NCBI GenBank assembly: GCA_003444795.1
Contig: DLWR01000165.1
Span: 588-10,829 of the forward strand
DNA: 10,242 nt
Direction of reading: 5' to 3'
DNA from: Cryomorphaceae bacterium
GTDB lineage: Bacteria; Bacteroidota; Bacteroidia; Flavobacteriales; Schleiferiaceae
Within the stretch, counting starts at the first letter, position 1. Each line of letters starts with the position of its first letter. Shown here one piece after another: positions 1 to 6,708 of the stretch. The position numbers were made by a program, and so were the translations under genes. Below the pieces are notes generated by a model, which was not told the origin of the DNA, did no database searches, and saw only the letters and a list, made by a program, of their open reading frames with translations.

Positions 1-40
1 TTGAAGGGTAAAAGGGTTGAAAGGTTAAAGGGTGTATAGG
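1..40 (-). repeat. Octamer repeat array, left copy
   Basis: These bases divide cleanly into five 8-bp units: TTGAAGGG, TAAAAGGG, TTGAAAGG, TTAAAGGG, TGTATAGG. The consensus is about TTRAAGGG, i.e. CCCTTYAA on the other strand. The array reaches the left edge of the window, so its true length is unknown. Bases 4-17 are the exact reverse complement of 145-158 in the neighbouring array, a 14-bp inverted repeat. The same octamer type fills the spacer at 5346-5401. The repeat structure is plain to see; its function is unknown. Confidence 0.7.
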
Positions 41-83
41 TTTCGCTTGCCCCTAATCGTTAGAGCAGCGCCCAGCGAAGCGC

Positions 84-133
84 GAGCATCTTTAATCTCC
101 GGGTGCAGCGCGAAGCCCACCCGCTTAGATGCT
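84..133 (-). other. Imperfect hairpin downstream of typA
   Basis: An outer stem pairs AGCATCT (85-91) with AGATGCT (127-133). An inner stem pairs CGGGTG (100-105) with CACCCG (118-123) around a 12-base loop. Unpaired bases separate the two stems (8 on the left, 3 on the right). It starts about 48 bases after the typA stop codon in the direction of typA transcription. It could slow or end that transcript, but no T-tract follows, so it is not a classical intrinsic terminator. It sits between the two inverted octamer arrays and may be the core of one larger repeat element. Confidence 0.45.
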
Positions 134-172
134 TAAACCCTTTTACCCTTTTACCCTTAAACTCCTATACTC
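133..172 (+). repeat. Octamer repeat array, right copy
   Basis: Five 8-bp units in register: TTAAACCC, TTTTACCC, TTTTACCC, TTAAACTC, CTATACTC. The orientation is opposite to the array at 1-40, and bases 145-158 match 4-17 as a perfect 14-bp inverted repeat. The array ends 8 bases before the typA stop codon, so in mRNA it forms the first part of the typA 3' untranslated region. The matching array at 5346-5401 shows that this is a repeated sequence type and not local low complexity only. Confidence 0.7.
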
Positions 173-180
173 GCTCCGCC

Positions 181-1956
181 TTAGGCCTTGCGCGTCTTCA
201 TCTTGCGCAGGCGCAAGCTCTTGGGGGTGACTTCCACGAGCTCATCGCTCTGGATGTATTCCAAGGCCTCTTCCAAGCGCAATTTGATCGCAGGGGCAAT
301 GCGCATCTTTTCGTCCGAACCGGAAGCGCGTACGTTGGTGAGCTTCTTGCCTTTGGTCAAATTGACTTCCAAGTCCGAGCCACGGGTGTGTTCTCCAGTG
401 ATTTGGCCGGCATAGATTTCCTCACCGGGTTCAATAAAGAAACGGCCGCGGTCTTGCAGTCGGTCAATAGAGTAAGCAATAGAGGTTCCTTGCTCCATAG
501 ATACCAACGAACCATTGGTGCGTTTAGGCAAGTCGCCTTTTAGCGGCTGGAATTCCAAGAATCGGTGGTTCATGATGGCTTCACCTGCCGTAGAGGTCAA
601 CAAAGCGTTGCGCAGACCAATCAAGCCGCGTGATGGGATATGGAAAGTCAAAATCATGCGATCGCCTTTGGGCGTCATATTGAGCATATCGCCTTTGCGG
701 AGGGTGGCCATATCTACAGCGGTGCCGCTCATAGATTCGGGCAAGTCAATGACGAGTTCTTCCATGGGCTCGCATTTCACGCCATCGATTTCCTTGATGA
801 TGACCTGGGGATTGCCAATTTGCAATTCATAGCCTTCGCGACGCATGGTTTCAATCAAAACCGAAAGGTGCAATACGCCACGGCCAAATACGCGGAAGGT
901 ATCAGCCGAGTCCGTAGCCTCGACGCGGAGCGCCAGGTTTTTCTCGAGCTCCTTCTCCAAGCGGTCTTTCAAGTGGCGGGAGGTCACAAACTTGCCCTCT
1001 TTACCGAAGAACGGGGAGTCGTTGATCGTGAACACCATGCTCATCGTGGGCTCGTCAATGGCAATGGGGGGAAGTGCCTCAGGATTTTCGTAATCTGCTA
1101 TCGTATCGCCAATTTCAAAGCCTTCGATACCGTTGAAGGCACAGATTTCACCCGCCTGAACAGATTCTACTCGTGTGCGGCCGAGACCTTCAAAGATGTA
1201 TAGTTCTTTGATGCGGGACTTGGTCACCGTTCCGTCGCGTTTGACCACGCAAACAGGCTGATTTTCTTTCAACGTGCCGCGGTGTAGGCGACCGATGGCC
1301 ATTCGGCCGGTGTACGAAGAGTAGTCCAAAGACGTGATGAGCAGCTGAGGCGTGCCTTCCAAGGAAACGGCCGCGGGGACGTGCTTGAGCACCATATCCA
1401 TCAATGGCTCAATGGTATCTGTGGGCTGCTTCCAGTCGTAACTCATCCAATTCTGCTTAGCGGAACCATAGACGCACGGGAAGTCCAATTGCTCTTCGGT
1501 GGCGTCCAAGGAGAACATGAGGTCAAATACGGATTCGTGAGCGGCTTCGGGGTCGCAGTTAGGCTTGTCCACTTTATTGACCACGACGATAGGCTTGAGG
1601 CCCATTTGCAAGGCTTTCTGAAGTACGAATCGGGTCTGGGGCATGGGGCCCTCAAAAGCGTCCACGAGGAGTAAGACGCCGTCGGCCATATTCAATACGC
1701 GCTCCACCTCTCCACCAAAGTCAGCGTGGCCTGGAGTGTCTATAATGTTAATCTTAACATCCTTGTAGCGGACGCTCACATTTTTGGCGAGGATGGTAAT
1801 TCCTCGCTCGCGTTCCAAATCGTTGTTGTCCAGGATGAGTTCCCCCGTTTCCTGGTTGTTACGGAAGAGTTGGCAGTAGTGTAAGATCTTGTCTACCAGG
1901 GTGGTCTTGCCGTGGTCAACGTGTGCGATAATCGCAATGTTCCGAATGGGGGTCAT
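181..1956 (-). CDS. typA: Ribosome-associated GTPase TypA/BipA
   Basis: Translation-factor GTPase of the EF-G/LepA superfamily. It binds the ribosome and in studied bacteria supports 50S subunit assembly and growth under stress or cold. The 591-residue product has the full set of G motifs: AHVDHGKT at 11-18 (P-loop), RGIT at 51-54 (switch I), DTPGH at 73-77 and NKVD at 127-130, followed by GSAKQNW. The EF-Tu-like domain II ([12 protein letters not shown]), EF-G-like domains with [13 protein letters not shown], and the BipA-type C-terminal domain ([27 protein letters not shown]) follow in order. The C-terminus is basic. The length is normal for the family (about 600). The ATG at 1954-1956 is chosen because [18 protein letters not shown] is the standard N-terminus. 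It lies 84 bases downstream of the SulP gene on the same strand and has its own promoter-like box. The identification is secure. Confidence 0.97.
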   Translation of the reverse strand: MTPIRNIAIIAHVDHGKTTLVDKILHYCQLFRNNQETGELILDNNDLERERGITILAKNVSVRYKDVKINIIDTPGHADFGGEVERVLNMADGVLLLVDAFEGPMPQTRFVLQKALQMGLKPIVVVNKVDKPNCDPEAAHESVFDLMFSLDATEEQLDFPCVYGSAKQNWMSYDWKQPTDTIEPLMDMVLKHVPAAVSLEGTPQLLITSLDYSSYTGRMAIGRLHRGTLKENQPVCVVKRDGTVTKSRIKELYIFEGLGRTRVESVQAGEICAFNGIEGFEIGDTIADYENPEALPPIAIDEPTMSMVFTINDSPFFGKEGKFVTSRHLKDRLEKELEKNLALRVEATDSADTFRVFGRGVLHLSVLIETMRREGYELQIGNPQVIIKEIDGVKCEPMEELVIDLPESMSGTAVDMATLRKGDMLNMTPKGDRMILTFHIPSRGLIGLRNALLTSTAGEAIMNHRFLEFQPLKGDLPKRTNGSLVSMEQGTSIAYSIDRLQDRGRFFIEPGEEIYAGQITGEHTRGSDLEVNLTKGKKLTNVRASGSDEKMRIAPAIKLRLEEALEYIQSDELVEVTPKSLRLRKMKTRKA

Positions 1957-1993
1957 GAGGATGGGGTCAAAAGAGGCCTTCTATTTGGCCGCG

Positions 1994-2001
1994 CAAAAGT
2001 A
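1994..2001 (-). promoter_or_regulatory. Putative Bacteroidota -7 box for typA
   Basis: On the minus strand this reads TACTTTTG, an exact match to the Bacteroidota sigma-ABfr -7 consensus TAnnTTTG. Transcription would start near 1987-1988, leaving a leader of about 32 bases before the typA ATG. I see no good TTTG at the usual -33 distance, so the call rests on one box. GGCC at 1975-1978 and 1987-1990 forms a short inverted repeat at the start of the leader. If real, typA can be expressed independently of the SulP gene. Confidence 0.4.
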
Positions 2002-2040
2002 CTCCCTTTATCCCGAAAGAAGATCCGAACTCCCTGAATT

Positions 2041-3567
2041 TTAGCGGATTTCCTTGACAATGATGTTTTTGTACCCTGAATGCTTTTGGAAATCTTCGAT
2101 AACCTCTTCGATGTCAGCGTCCATAAATTCGCATTCGCGGTAATCCAGATGGAGGGTAGAGCCGGCAGGAATGCGTTCTAGACGTTCCTTCAAAAGTCCT
2201 TTACTTAGGTAGGTCACCATTCGGCGGAAAGAAAAGGTGAATACTCCATTGTTTTCGCTGTAGGAAATGTTGCTTTTAAAGTCGGTGATGGCAATGAAAA
2301 TTAAGCTTACCACCAAGCCGAGCACAATGCCTTTCAGCAAATCTGTTAGAAGAATGGCAATCACAGTAACCACAAAAGGCACCCATTGCGCATAGCCTTT
2401 GGCGACTATGCTGCGAATTACGCTGGGACTAACCAATTTATACCCAATCATGATAAGGATAGCCGCTAATACAGCCAATGGAATTCGGTTAAGCAATGGG
2501 GTGATGGCTATGACTGCGACCGCTAAAATGAGACCATGCATAATGGCGCTGGACTTGTGTTTGGCGCCCATTTGAGCGTTCGCTGACGTCCGAACAATGA
2601 CGGAGGTAATCGGCAATCCTCCAATAAGACCAGAAACGCTGTTGCCTACTCCTTGGGCAATAAGCTCGCGGTTTGTTGGGGTCACCCGCTTGAGTGGGTC
2701 CATTTTATCTGCGGCCTCGATGCACAAGAGGGTTTCCACACTTGCAATCACCGCGATAGTTAATGCAGCTACCCATACATCTATGTTGCCGAATGCTGCA
2801 AAATTTGGAGAAGTCAAGCCCGCTTTCCAGTTGGGAAGTTGTACGCTGTGCTCGGCGATGATGGCCCATTCGGGATTCATTTGGCCGAGCCCATAGGCCA
2901 AAGCTGTACCTGCGATAACCACAAGCAAAGGCGCCGGAAGGAATTTTGAGATGCTGAACCGAGCGTAACCCAGCGTTTGCGTCGAGATGAGAATGAGTAG
3001 GCTAACAATTCCCACGACGGAAGGACCAATAGTGAGCGCACTCATAGCGTGTTCGAGGCCCCCAAACGTATTGCCGTCCTCGCTTTGCGCAAAGCCCTCA
3101 TCTCCCATGAAGTCTACGTCGTAGCCTACAAGGTGGGGGATTTGCTTCAGAATTAGGATGAGGCCAATGGCGGCCATCATGCCTTTGATCACGGTGTTAG
3201 GGATATAGTGTCCAATGATGCCGAGTCGCAAGAATCCAAAGGCCACTTGGAATAGGCCTGCCAAGAAAACTGCCAATAAGAAGGTGTCAAATCCGCCCAA
3301 ATCCGTGATGGCTACAATCACAATGGCGATCAATCCTGCAGCAGGTCCAGATACGCTCAAATGCGAACCACTGATGCTGCCTACGACGACACCACCTACT
3401 ACCCCGGCGATAATTCCCGAAATAAGGGGCGCTCCAGAGCCCAGGGCAATGCCCAAACAGAGAGGGAGAGCAACGAGGAAGACAACGATGGAGGAGGGAA
3501 TGCTTTGGCGGATTTCTTGAAACATGAGATAGGTAGAATTATTTTTTTGATTGGTGAAATTAGGCAT
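2041..3567 (-). CDS. SulP-family inorganic anion transporter
   Basis: Inner-membrane anion transporter of the SulP/SLC26 family, whose bacterial members carry sulfate, bicarbonate or dicarboxylates. The 508-residue protein is strongly hydrophobic, with many membrane spans between about residues 24 and 428. Family landmarks: the N-terminal block ending SVSGPAAG at 71-78, ETLLCIEAADKMD at 278-290, NRELIAQG at 299-306 and GGLPITSVIVRTSAN at 316-330. The cytoplasmic tail (about 440-508) is a short STAS-like domain with the LDYRECEFMDADIEEVI strand-helix segment. The substrate cannot be read from sequence, and no carbonic anhydrase gene or other substrate clue lies nearby. The start may be the ATG at 3567 or the in-frame ATG at 3525 (MFQEIRQS), which is nearer the conserved part. 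It lies upstream of typA on the same strand, without a functional link that I can see. Confidence 0.94.
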   Translation of the reverse strand: MPNFTNQKNNSTYLMFQEIRQSIPSSIVVFLVALPLCLGIALGSGAPLISGIIAGVVGGVVVGSISGSHLSVSGPAAGLIAIVIVAITDLGGFDTFLLAVFLAGLFQVAFGFLRLGIIGHYIPNTVIKGMMAAIGLILILKQIPHLVGYDVDFMGDEGFAQSEDGNTFGGLEHAMSALTIGPSVVGIVSLLILISTQTLGYARFSISKFLPAPLLVVIAGTALAYGLGQMNPEWAIIAEHSVQLPNWKAGLTSPNFAAFGNIDVWVAALTIAVIASVETLLCIEAADKMDPLKRVTPTNRELIAQGVGNSVSGLIGGLPITSVIVRTSANAQMGAKHKSSAIMHGLILAVAVIAITPLLNRIPLAVLAAILIMIGYKLVSPSVIRSIVAKGYAQWVPFVVTVIAILLTDLLKGIVLGLVVSLIFIAITDFKSNISYSENNGVFTFSFRRMVTYLSKGLLKERLERIPAGSTLHLDYRECEFMDADIEEVIEDFQKHSGYKNIIVKEIR

Positions 3568-3831
3568 ACTTAACTACAATTACTTGCATGGAGCGCCGGA
3601 CCACGGCAAAGATTTGGGGCATTGTGGCGTCGCTTTGGGGTTAATTATTGGTTGGCAGTCTTGGGTTGGAGGGTCGTTGTACAGGGTTTCTAACCGAAAA
3701 GAGTTGTTTTCTTCATCATCCAATTGAGTCGGATAGGCAATTTTTTGACATTCTGGACAGGTTGGAAAAATGTAGAATTCGAGGAAATTTTCACTAAATA
3801 ATTGAAATACAGCTACATATGAATTTGGGTT

Positions 3832-3839
3832 CAAATGTA
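3832..3839 (-). promoter_or_regulatory. Possible -7 box towards the SulP gene
   Basis: The minus strand reads TACATTTG, an exact TAnnTTTG match and identical to the box facing speA. A start near 3825 would give the SulP mRNA a leader of about 258 bases. The distance is long and no TTTG sits at the right -33 spacing, so this is a weak call. I found no better box closer to the SulP start codon. Confidence 0.25.
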
Positions 3840-3868
3840 TAACCCCGAATCAAGGAGAAATCCAAGTT

Positions 3869-3941
3869 AGTCGGATGGGATATAGTGCTCCTATCCATGT
3901 CAGTCGGATTACATTTGCAGCCCTTGTTAAATGCAATCCGA
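3869..3941. promoter_or_regulatory. Candidate operator repeats (TCGGAT) upstream of speA
   Basis: AGTCGGAT occurs at 3869-3876 and 3902-3909, and its core appears inverted as ATCCGA at 3936-3941. The spacing is 33 and 32 bases, close to three DNA turns. The second copy directly abuts the TACATTTG box and the third overlaps the speA start codon, as an operator often does. A further AGTCGGAT lies at 3727-3734. The repeats are observed; a regulator binding them is inference. Chance recurrence of an 8-mer three times in about 190 bases is unlikely but not excluded. Confidence 0.35.
3910..3917 (+). promoter_or_regulatory. Putative Bacteroidota -7 box for speA
   Basis: TACATTTG matches the TAnnTTTG consensus exactly and lies 23 bases before the speA ATG. 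A transcript would start near 3924 with a leader of about 17 bases. No clear TTTG is seen at -33. The leader would contain an out-of-frame ATG at 3931 opening a 12-residue reading frame (stop TGA at 3967-3969) that overlaps the speA start. Confidence 0.4.
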
Positions 3942-5344
3942 TGAAAAACAAGTACGTAGATCTAATTGAACAAACGTTTGACTTTCCACAAGAAGAGTTC
4001 TATGTGGAAGATGACCAACTGCATTGGCATGACATTCCGCTGATGGAGTTGATTAAGCAGTATGGGACTCCGTTGAAGGTTACATATTTGCCCAAAATTT
4101 CGCAAAACATCCAGCGGGCCAAACGCATGTTCAACGTGGCGATGGCCAAAGTCGACTACCAAGGCGATTACCATTTTTGTTATTGTACCAAGAGCTCCCA
4201 CTTCCAGTTTGTCATGGAGGAGGCCCTTAAGAACAATATTCACCTGGAGACCTCTTCAGCGTTTGACATCAATTTGATTGAGGCCCTCGAAGAAGAAGGA
4301 AAGATCAACAAGAACCAGTTTGTTGTTTGTAACGGTTACAAGCGTGCACAGTATTTGGAAAATATTGCCCGCCTAATCAATGTAGGATGGACTAATGTGA
4401 TTCCCGTCATGGACAACAAGGAAGAGCTTCCTATGCTTATGGAACAGGTGGAAAAAGGCAAAGGCCCTGTTCGTATTGGTATCCGAATTGCTGCTGAAGA
4501 GGAACCCAAGTTTGAATTCTACACATCGCGTTTGGGTATATCCTACAAGGACGTCTTGCCGATGTACAAGAATTACTTGATGGACCAGGAGAATGTTGAG
4601 CTTAAAATGCTTCACTTTTTCATCAACACAGGCATCAATGACACGGCCTATTACTGGAATGAGTTGCTCAAGTGTGTTAATGTCTATATCCAATTAAAGA
4701 AGGTTTGTCCCACCCTGGACTCATTGAACATTGGCGGTGGCTTCCCCATCAAGAACAGCTTGACCTTCCAGTACGACTACGAATACCTCGCCGAGGAGAT
4801 CATCGCCCAGATTAAACGTCAATGCGACCAAGCCGGAATCCCTGAACCACACATATTCACGGAGTTTGGAAGCTTCACTGTGGGCGAAAGCGGCGCCACC
4901 TTCTATTCCATTATGGGAGAGAAGAAGCAAAACGATCGGGAGAAGTGGTATATGATTGACTCTAGCTTCATGACCACCCTACCCGATGCGTGGGCAATTA
5001 ACAAGCGCTTTATCATGTTGGCCATTAATAACTGGGAGAGCCAGTATGAACGCGTGCTTTTGGGTGGACTGACCTGTGATTCAGATGATTATTACAATTC
5101 TGAACAACATTCCAACGCCATCTTCTTGCCAAAACTTAAGGAGGACAATCCCACCCAGTACATTGGATTCTTCAACACTGGGGCTTACCAAGAGAGTATC
5201 TCAGGGTATGGTGGCTTGCAGCATTGCTTGATTCCTGCGCCAAAGCACGTGGTGATTTCTCGTGATGAATCAGGTGACTGGAATACACGACTTTTTGCCA
5301 AAGAGCAATCCTACAAAAGCATGCTTAAAATCCTGGGGTATTAA
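3941..5344 (+). CDS. speA: Arginine decarboxylase, short flavobacterial type (PLP-dependent, alanine-racemase fold)
   Basis: It converts arginine to agmatine and CO2, the first step of polyamine synthesis from arginine. The 467-residue sequence closely follows the form annotated as arginine decarboxylase across Flavobacteriia, far shorter than E. coli SpeA (about 650). Fold type III landmarks: the PLP lysine in YCTKSSHF (K84), HLETSSAFDI at 101-110, LHFFINTG at 224-231, GGGFP at 265-269, TEFGSFTVGESG at 307-318, the partner-subunit cysteine in CDSDDYY (C379) and GAYQ at 414-417. I start at the ATG at 3941, because MKNKYVDLIEQTFDFPQEEF is the family's usual N-terminus. The longer frame from 3875 adds 22 unrelated residues across the promoter-like box. 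It leads a three-gene rightward group. The reaction is inferred from family annotation. Related decarboxylases acting on other basic amino acids share the fold. Confidence 0.9.
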   Translation: MKNKYVDLIEQTFDFPQEEFYVEDDQLHWHDIPLMELIKQYGTPLKVTYLPKISQNIQRAKRMFNVAMAKVDYQGDYHFCYCTKSSHFQFVMEEALKNNIHLETSSAFDINLIEALEEEGKINKNQFVVCNGYKRAQYLENIARLINVGWTNVIPVMDNKEELPMLMEQVEKGKGPVRIGIRIAAEEEPKFEFYTSRLGISYKDVLPMYKNYLMDQENVELKMLHFFINTGINDTAYYWNELLKCVNVYIQLKKVCPTLDSLNIGGGFPIKNSLTFQYDYEYLAEEIIAQIKRQCDQAGIPEPHIFTEFGSFTVGESGATFYSIMGEKKQNDREKWYMIDSSFMTTLPDAWAINKRFIMLAINNWESQYERVLLGGLTCDSDDYYNSEQHSNAIFLPKLKEDNPTQYIGFFNTGAYQESISGYGGLQHCLIPAPKHVVISRDESGDWNTRLFAKEQSYKSMLKILGY

Positions 5345-5345
5345 C

Positions 5346-5401
5346 TTAACCCCCTCAACCCATCAGCTCTTAAACCCTTCAACCCTTTCACCTTTAAAGC
5401 T
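5346..5401 (+). repeat. Octamer repeat array filling the speA-DHS spacer
   Basis: The 58-base gap between the speA stop and the next start codon consists of seven consecutive 8-bp units: TTAACCCC, CTCAACCC, ATCAGCTC, TTAAACCC, TTCAACCC, TTTCACCT, TTAAAGCT. The consensus is near TTMAACCC, the same as in the arrays at 1-40 (inverted) and 133-172. One base stays at each end. The array therefore supplies the bases just before the DHS-like start codon, where a ribosome binding site would lie, and there is no Shine-Dalgarno sequence there. Function is unknown. Confidence 0.7.
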
Positions 5402-5402
5402 T

Positions 5403-6398
5403 ATGCGCGGACCTATCTCGCAATTTATCGACGCCCACTACAAGCACTTCAACGCAGCAGCCTTGATGGATGCAGCCAAAGGGTATGAGACACATTTAAC
5501 GGACGGTGGTAAGATGATGGTCACCTTAGCAGGGGCTATGTCGACGGCTGAACTAGGACGCTCCCTCGCCGAAATGATTCGCCAAGGGAAAATTGATATC
5601 ATCTCCTGTACTGGGGCCAACCTGGAAGAGGACCTCATGAATCTTGTAGCGCACAGCCATTACAAACGCGTGCCCAACTACCGGGACTTGACACCTCAAG
5701 ATGAGCGAGAATTATTGGATGCGGGATTGAACCGCGTCACGGATACCTGTATTCCGGAAGAAGAGGCTTTCCGCAAGCTGCAGCACCACATTCACGGCTG
5801 CTGGAAGCGCGCGGAGGGAAAAGGTGAGCGCTACTTCCCCCACGAGTTCATGTACCAAATGATTCGCTTACCAGAGTTCGCGGCTGAATACGATGAAGCA
5901 GTAGATCCTGCTAATTCATGGATGTTGGCAGCTGCAGAGCGCAATCTACCTATCATCGTTCCAGGCTGGGAGGATAGCACCATGGGCGACATCTTCGCGA
6001 GTTACTGCATCAAGAATGAGTTGCAGGCCAGCACCATGAAGTCGGGAATTGAATACATGGGCTATCTGGCCGATTGGTATGTGAAGAACTGCCGGAATCC
6101 GCAAAATCCAGAGGCGCCTAGCGTAGGGTTCTTCCAAATTGGAGGGGGCATTGCCGGTGACTTCCCGATCTGTGTGGTTCCTATGTTGTACCAAGACATG
6201 GAAATGGAGGATATTCCCTTCTGGGGCTACTTCTGCCAGATCTCGGATTCGACCACTTCCTATGGTTCGTATTCTGGCGCGGTACCCAACGAAAAGATTA
6301 CTTGGGGCAAGCTGGATGCGGATACGCCAAAATTTATTGTGGAATCTGACGCAACTATCGTCGCTCCGCTTATTTTCGCTTGGGTACTCAAATGGTAA
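5403..6398 (+). CDS. Deoxyhypusine synthase family protein
   Basis: NAD-dependent aminobutyl-transferase family. In eukaryotes and archaea it modifies a lysine of eIF5A using spermidine; bacteria have no eIF5A, and bacterial members are thought to act on small polyamines. The 331-residue protein has TLAGAMSTAELG at 41-52, SCTGANLEED at 68-77, VPGWEDSTMGDI at 186-197, IGGGIAGDF at 246-254 and SYSGAVPNEKITWGK at 289-303. K303 aligns with the catalytic lysine of human DHS (K329), E297 with E323 and D196 with D243 (human numbers from memory). H288 and D316, which contact spermidine, align with D253 and Y290. The start at 5403 gives the normal N-terminus. An in-frame extension back to 5262 overlaps speA and matches no DHS. 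It follows speA by 58 bases of octamer repeat. Homospermidine or another agmatine- or putrescine-derived product is possible; the substrate is unproven. Confidence 0.92.
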   Translation: MRGPISQFIDAHYKHFNAAALMDAAKGYETHLTDGGKMMVTLAGAMSTAELGRSLAEMIRQGKIDIISCTGANLEEDLMNLVAHSHYKRVPNYRDLTPQDERELLDAGLNRVTDTCIPEEEAFRKLQHHIHGCWKRAEGKGERYFPHEFMYQMIRLPEFAAEYDEAVDPANSWMLAAAERNLPIIVPGWEDSTMGDIFASYCIKNELQASTMKSGIEYMGYLADWYVKNCRNPQNPEAPSVGFFQIGGGIAGDFPICVVPMLYQDMEMEDIPFWGYFCQISDSTTSYGSYSGAVPNEKITWGKLDADTPKFIVESDATIVAPLIFAWVLKW

Positions 6399-6405
6399 AG
6401 TGACC

Positions 6406-6708
6406 ATGGAAAAGCAGCGTTTAATCGTTGATTATAAAAACATTACTGCAGAGCAACTGCAGATTCTCACGGACAAATACCCAGAGGGATTTGATCCAGA
6501 TGACATGATTGTGTATAAAAACAGTGAGGGAAAGACCGTCCGAACCATCCCTTTGGAGACGGAAACCACCAAATATCTGTTCAAAATCTCGGTAGAATTG
6601 GAGCGCAAAGCGGCTGCTTTCTTAGAAGAAGATGACGACCAAGAAGAGGTAAGCGATGACGATGCAACGCCAGATACTGAGGGCGTTTCTGAAGAAGACG
6701 AGGATTAA
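6406..6708 (+). CDS. Small acidic-tailed conserved-looking protein of unknown function
   Basis: I do not recognise a named family. The 100-residue product has a mixed-charge N-terminal part (1-73) with MEKQRLIVDYKNITAEQLQ, a KYPEGFDPDDM segment and a predicted helix near KYLFKISVELERKAAAFL. The tail from residue 74 is extremely acidic: 17 of 27 residues are Asp or Glu, so it is probably disordered. There is no signal peptide or membrane span, so it should be cytosolic. It begins 7 bases after the stop of the DHS-like gene, which argues strongly for one transcript and translational coupling. An in-frame GTG at 6400 is an alternative start. Its last base pairs overlap the dprA stop codon from the other strand. 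Resemblance to uncharacterised flavobacterial proteins is my impression only. Confidence 0.72.
   Translation: MEKQRLIVDYKNITAEQLQILTDKYPEGFDPDDMIVYKNSEGKTVRTIPLETETTKYLFKISVELERKAAAFLEEDDDQEEVSDDDATPDTEGVSEEDED

Larger units (their letters stand above)
3568..3940. other. Divergent intergenic region between SulP and speA genes
   Basis: This 373-base stretch separates two divergently transcribed genes and is more AT-rich than its flanks, especially around 3690-3850. It holds a promoter-like box for each direction and TCGGAT repeats, listed separately. An open frame of 84 codons on the minus strand (3580-3834) starts only with TTG, has no ATG, and encodes a Cys-rich peptide with a CPEC motif that matches no family I recognise. 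I do not call it a gene. An imperfect inverted repeat, ATGG/ATAG at 3875-3885 against CTATCCAT at 3891-3898, lies just upstream of the speA box. Confidence 0.6.

Noticed and set aside
103..543. Plus-strand 146-codon frame across the typA 3' end
   Set aside because: It runs through the repeat region and then antisense to typA; there is no recognisable domain.
640..1203. Plus-strand 187-codon frame antisense to typA
   Set aside because: It lies fully inside a secure conserved gene on the other strand, and its product resembles no family. It is a codon-bias shadow.
3580..3834. Minus-strand 84-codon open frame with a Cys-rich product (CPECQK)
   Set aside because: Its only start is TTG, it has no methionine inside, no ribosome binding site and no family match. 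The region is AT-rich and lies between divergent promoters. The TTG falls within a TAnnTTTG box.
5946..6407. Minus-strand 153-codon frame inside the DHS-like gene
   Set aside because: It is antisense to a conserved catalytic region, and the product has no motif.
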